Assembly (NCBI GenBank): GCA_016207765.1
Contig: JACQOY010000055.1
Location: forward strand, 1-8,533
Source: Deltaproteobacteria bacterium
GTDB taxonomy: Bacteria > UBA10199 > SBBF01
Direction of reading: 5' to 3'
Length of the DNA: 8,533 nt
The position numbers and the translations under genes were made by a program. The notes below the pieces were generated by a model. That model was not told where the DNA came from and did not search any database. It saw nothing but the letters and a program-made list of their open reading frames with translations. This document shows positions 7,477 through 8,533 of this stretch, one piece after another (position 1 is the first letter of the stretch; the number at the start of each line of letters is the position of its first letter).

Positions 7477-7480
7477 GAGA
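7475..7480 (+). promoter_or_regulatory. Ribosome site of the PfkB gene overlapping the mtnP stop
   Basis: AGGAGA shares bases with the TAG stop of mtnP (7474-7476) and lies seven bases before the ATG at 7488. It fixes the start of the kinase gene against longer in-frame alternatives upstream and implies translational coupling. Confidence 0.8.
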
Positions 7481-7487
7481 AAACATC

Positions 7488-8402
7488 ATGTCCATTCTTG
7501 TCATCGGTTCAGTCGCTCTCGACACCGTTACCACGCCGTTCGGCGCCATCACCGAGGGATTGGGGGGGTCCGGGACCCATTTTGCGATTTCCGCCTCGTA
7601 CTATACCGACATCCATCTGGTGGCGGTGGTCGGGGCCGATTTTCCCGCCGAACATCTCCGCTTTCTTGAATCGCGGAAGATTGATCTTCGGGGGATTGAA
7701 AAAGTTCCGGGCAAAACCTTCCGGTGGACGGGAAAATACGATTACGACTTAAACAACGCCCAAACCTTGAAGACGGAACTCAATGTTTTTGAAAAATTCA
7801 TGCCGAAGGTGCCCGATGCCTGTCGCGATATCGAGTATGTCTTTCTGGCCAATATCGACCCCGATCTCCAGCGGCAGGTGATTGAACAGGTGAAAAAACC
7901 GAAACTGATCGCTTGCGATACGATGAACTTCTGGATTCAGGGAAAGCGCGATTCGCTGATTCGAACCATTTCCAAGGTGGACATCCTCACCATCAATGAA
8001 GGAGAGGCGCGGCTACTGGCTAAGGAATCGAACCTTATCCGCGCCGCCAAAAAAATTCATGCCATGGGGCCGAAGACCATCATTATCAAACAGGGGGAGT
8101 ACGGCGCCCTCCTGCTTCATGAGGAGCATATTTTCTCGGCTCCGGCCCTTCCCCTCGAAGATATCAAGGATCCGACCGGTGCGGGGGACAGCTTCGCCGG
8201 CGGTTTTATGGGGTATCTGGCCAAGACGGGCGACCTTTCACTGCCAAGCCTTAAAAAAGCGGTGATTGTGGGGAGCGCCATGGCCTCGTTTAACGTAGAG
8301 GCCTTCAGCTGTGACCGGTTTCGGAATCTTGCGATGGATGAAATACGCGAACGTTACCGGCTGTTCAAACATCTTTCGCATTTTGATGAGATTGAACTAT
8401 GA
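7488..8402 (+). CDS. PfkB-family carbohydrate/nucleoside kinase
   Basis: A 304-residue kinase of the PfkB (ribokinase/adenosine kinase) superfamily, which phosphorylates a sugar or nucleoside hydroxyl with ATP. Seen in order: N-terminal strand ILVIGSVALDTV, substrate-side di-glycine G26-G27, the metal/phosphate motif NEGE at 170-173, and the ATP/anion-hole signature DPTGAGD at 228-234 with catalytic Asp 234. The start is fixed by a ribosome site overlapping the mtnP stop. Its 3' end overlaps the next start as ATGA (8399-8402). Placement directly after methylthioadenosine phosphorylase suggests a substrate from purine or pentose salvage, such as a nucleoside or a ribose derivative. The MTA product is already phosphorylated, so the link is not a simple next step. 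The substrate cannot be read from sequence alone. The fold is certain; the specific reaction is not. Confidence 0.9.
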   Translation: MSILVIGSVALDTVTTPFGAITEGLGGSGTHFAISASYYTDIHLVAVVGADFPAEHLRFLESRKIDLRGIEKVPGKTFRWTGKYDYDLNNAQTLKTELNVFEKFMPKVPDACRDIEYVFLANIDPDLQRQVIEQVKKPKLIACDTMNFWIQGKRDSLIRTISKVDILTINEGEARLLAKESNLIRAAKKIHAMGPKTIIIKQGEYGALLLHEEHIFSAPALPLEDIKDPTGAGDSFAGGFMGYLAKTGDLSLPSLKKAVIVGSAMASFNVEAFSCDRFRNLAMDEIRERYRLFKHLSHFDEIEL

Positions 8403-8533
8403 TAGTAACGCACAAAACCACCGCCGTTATTCTTAAAAAAATCCCCTATTCCGAGTCGGATATGATCGTCTGGTGGCTGGCCGGCGATGGGAGAAAACAG
8501 GGGGGATTCGCCCCTTCGGCCCGGTCGTCGCAA
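8399..8533 (+). CDS. recO: DNA repair protein RecO (3' partial)
   Basis: The first 45 codons of a gene cut by the window end. The translation begins with the OB-fold N-terminus of RecO: TTAVILKKIPYSESDMIVWWL, then a GDGRK turn and FAPSARSS, matching the family pattern of an alternative-strand hydrophobic start, P-Y-x-E-x-D and a G-A-R-R-like basic turn. RecO works with RecR and RecF to load RecA onto SSB-coated single-stranded DNA in gap repair. The ATG shares bases with the TGA of the PfkB gene, so the two are translationally coupled in the mtnP operon. Identification rests on the N-terminal domain only; the zinc-binding and C-terminal regions lie outside. Confidence 0.8.
   Translation, partial: MIVTHKTTAVILKKIPYSESDMIVWWLAGDGRKQGGFAPSARSSQ

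Overview
The window reads as accessory-flavoured chromosome of a Gram-negative, deltaproteobacterial-like organism (Myxococcota or Bdellovibrionota relatives, or an uncultured lineage near them). This placement is inferred: a Ser/Thr kinase fused through TPR and GAF domains to a sigma-54 activator is a fusion style typical of those groups. No ribosomal RNA or other strong phylogenetic marker is present, and nothing was searched against a database.

Layout. Bases 1-4410 (+) hold one very large regulator, open at the left window edge: protein kinase, degenerate STAND-type ATPase, TPR array, GAF, coiled coil, sigma-54 AAA+ and two C-terminal helix-turn-helix units. Two palindromic sequences appear to have been inserted in frame, one in a TPR loop (about 2029-2114) and one in the linker between AAA+ and HTH (3995-4046). 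Convergent with it, on the minus strand, come in transcription order tldD (6536-5151, metalloprotease), brnT (5072-4758, toxin) and brnA (4792-4541, antitoxin). Just beyond brnA, overlapping the 3' end of the regulator, is a second, diverged copy of a TldD C-terminal tail (4373-4432). The toxin-antitoxin pair is therefore bracketed by two TldD 3' ends. From 6613 rightward (+) lies a tightly packed operon: methylthioadenosine phosphorylase, a PfkB-family kinase, and the beginning of recO, cut by the window edge.

How the parts relate. The regulator looks like a one-protein signalling device: phosphorylation and small-molecule or protein sensing at the N-terminus, sigma-54 promoter opening and DNA binding at the C-terminus. 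The brnTA pair has its own promoter with a 19-bp palindromic operator over the -35 box, as expected of an autoregulated module. The mtnP-pfkB-recO operon combines purine/methylthioadenosine salvage with recombination repair. The tldD and mtnP genes diverge from a 76-bp intergenic region.

The most unusual items are the two in-frame palindromic insertions in one signalling protein; the TldD tail remnant, which differs from the intact gene only at wobble positions over 13 codons; and the missing Walker A lysine in the regulator's STAND-like domain.
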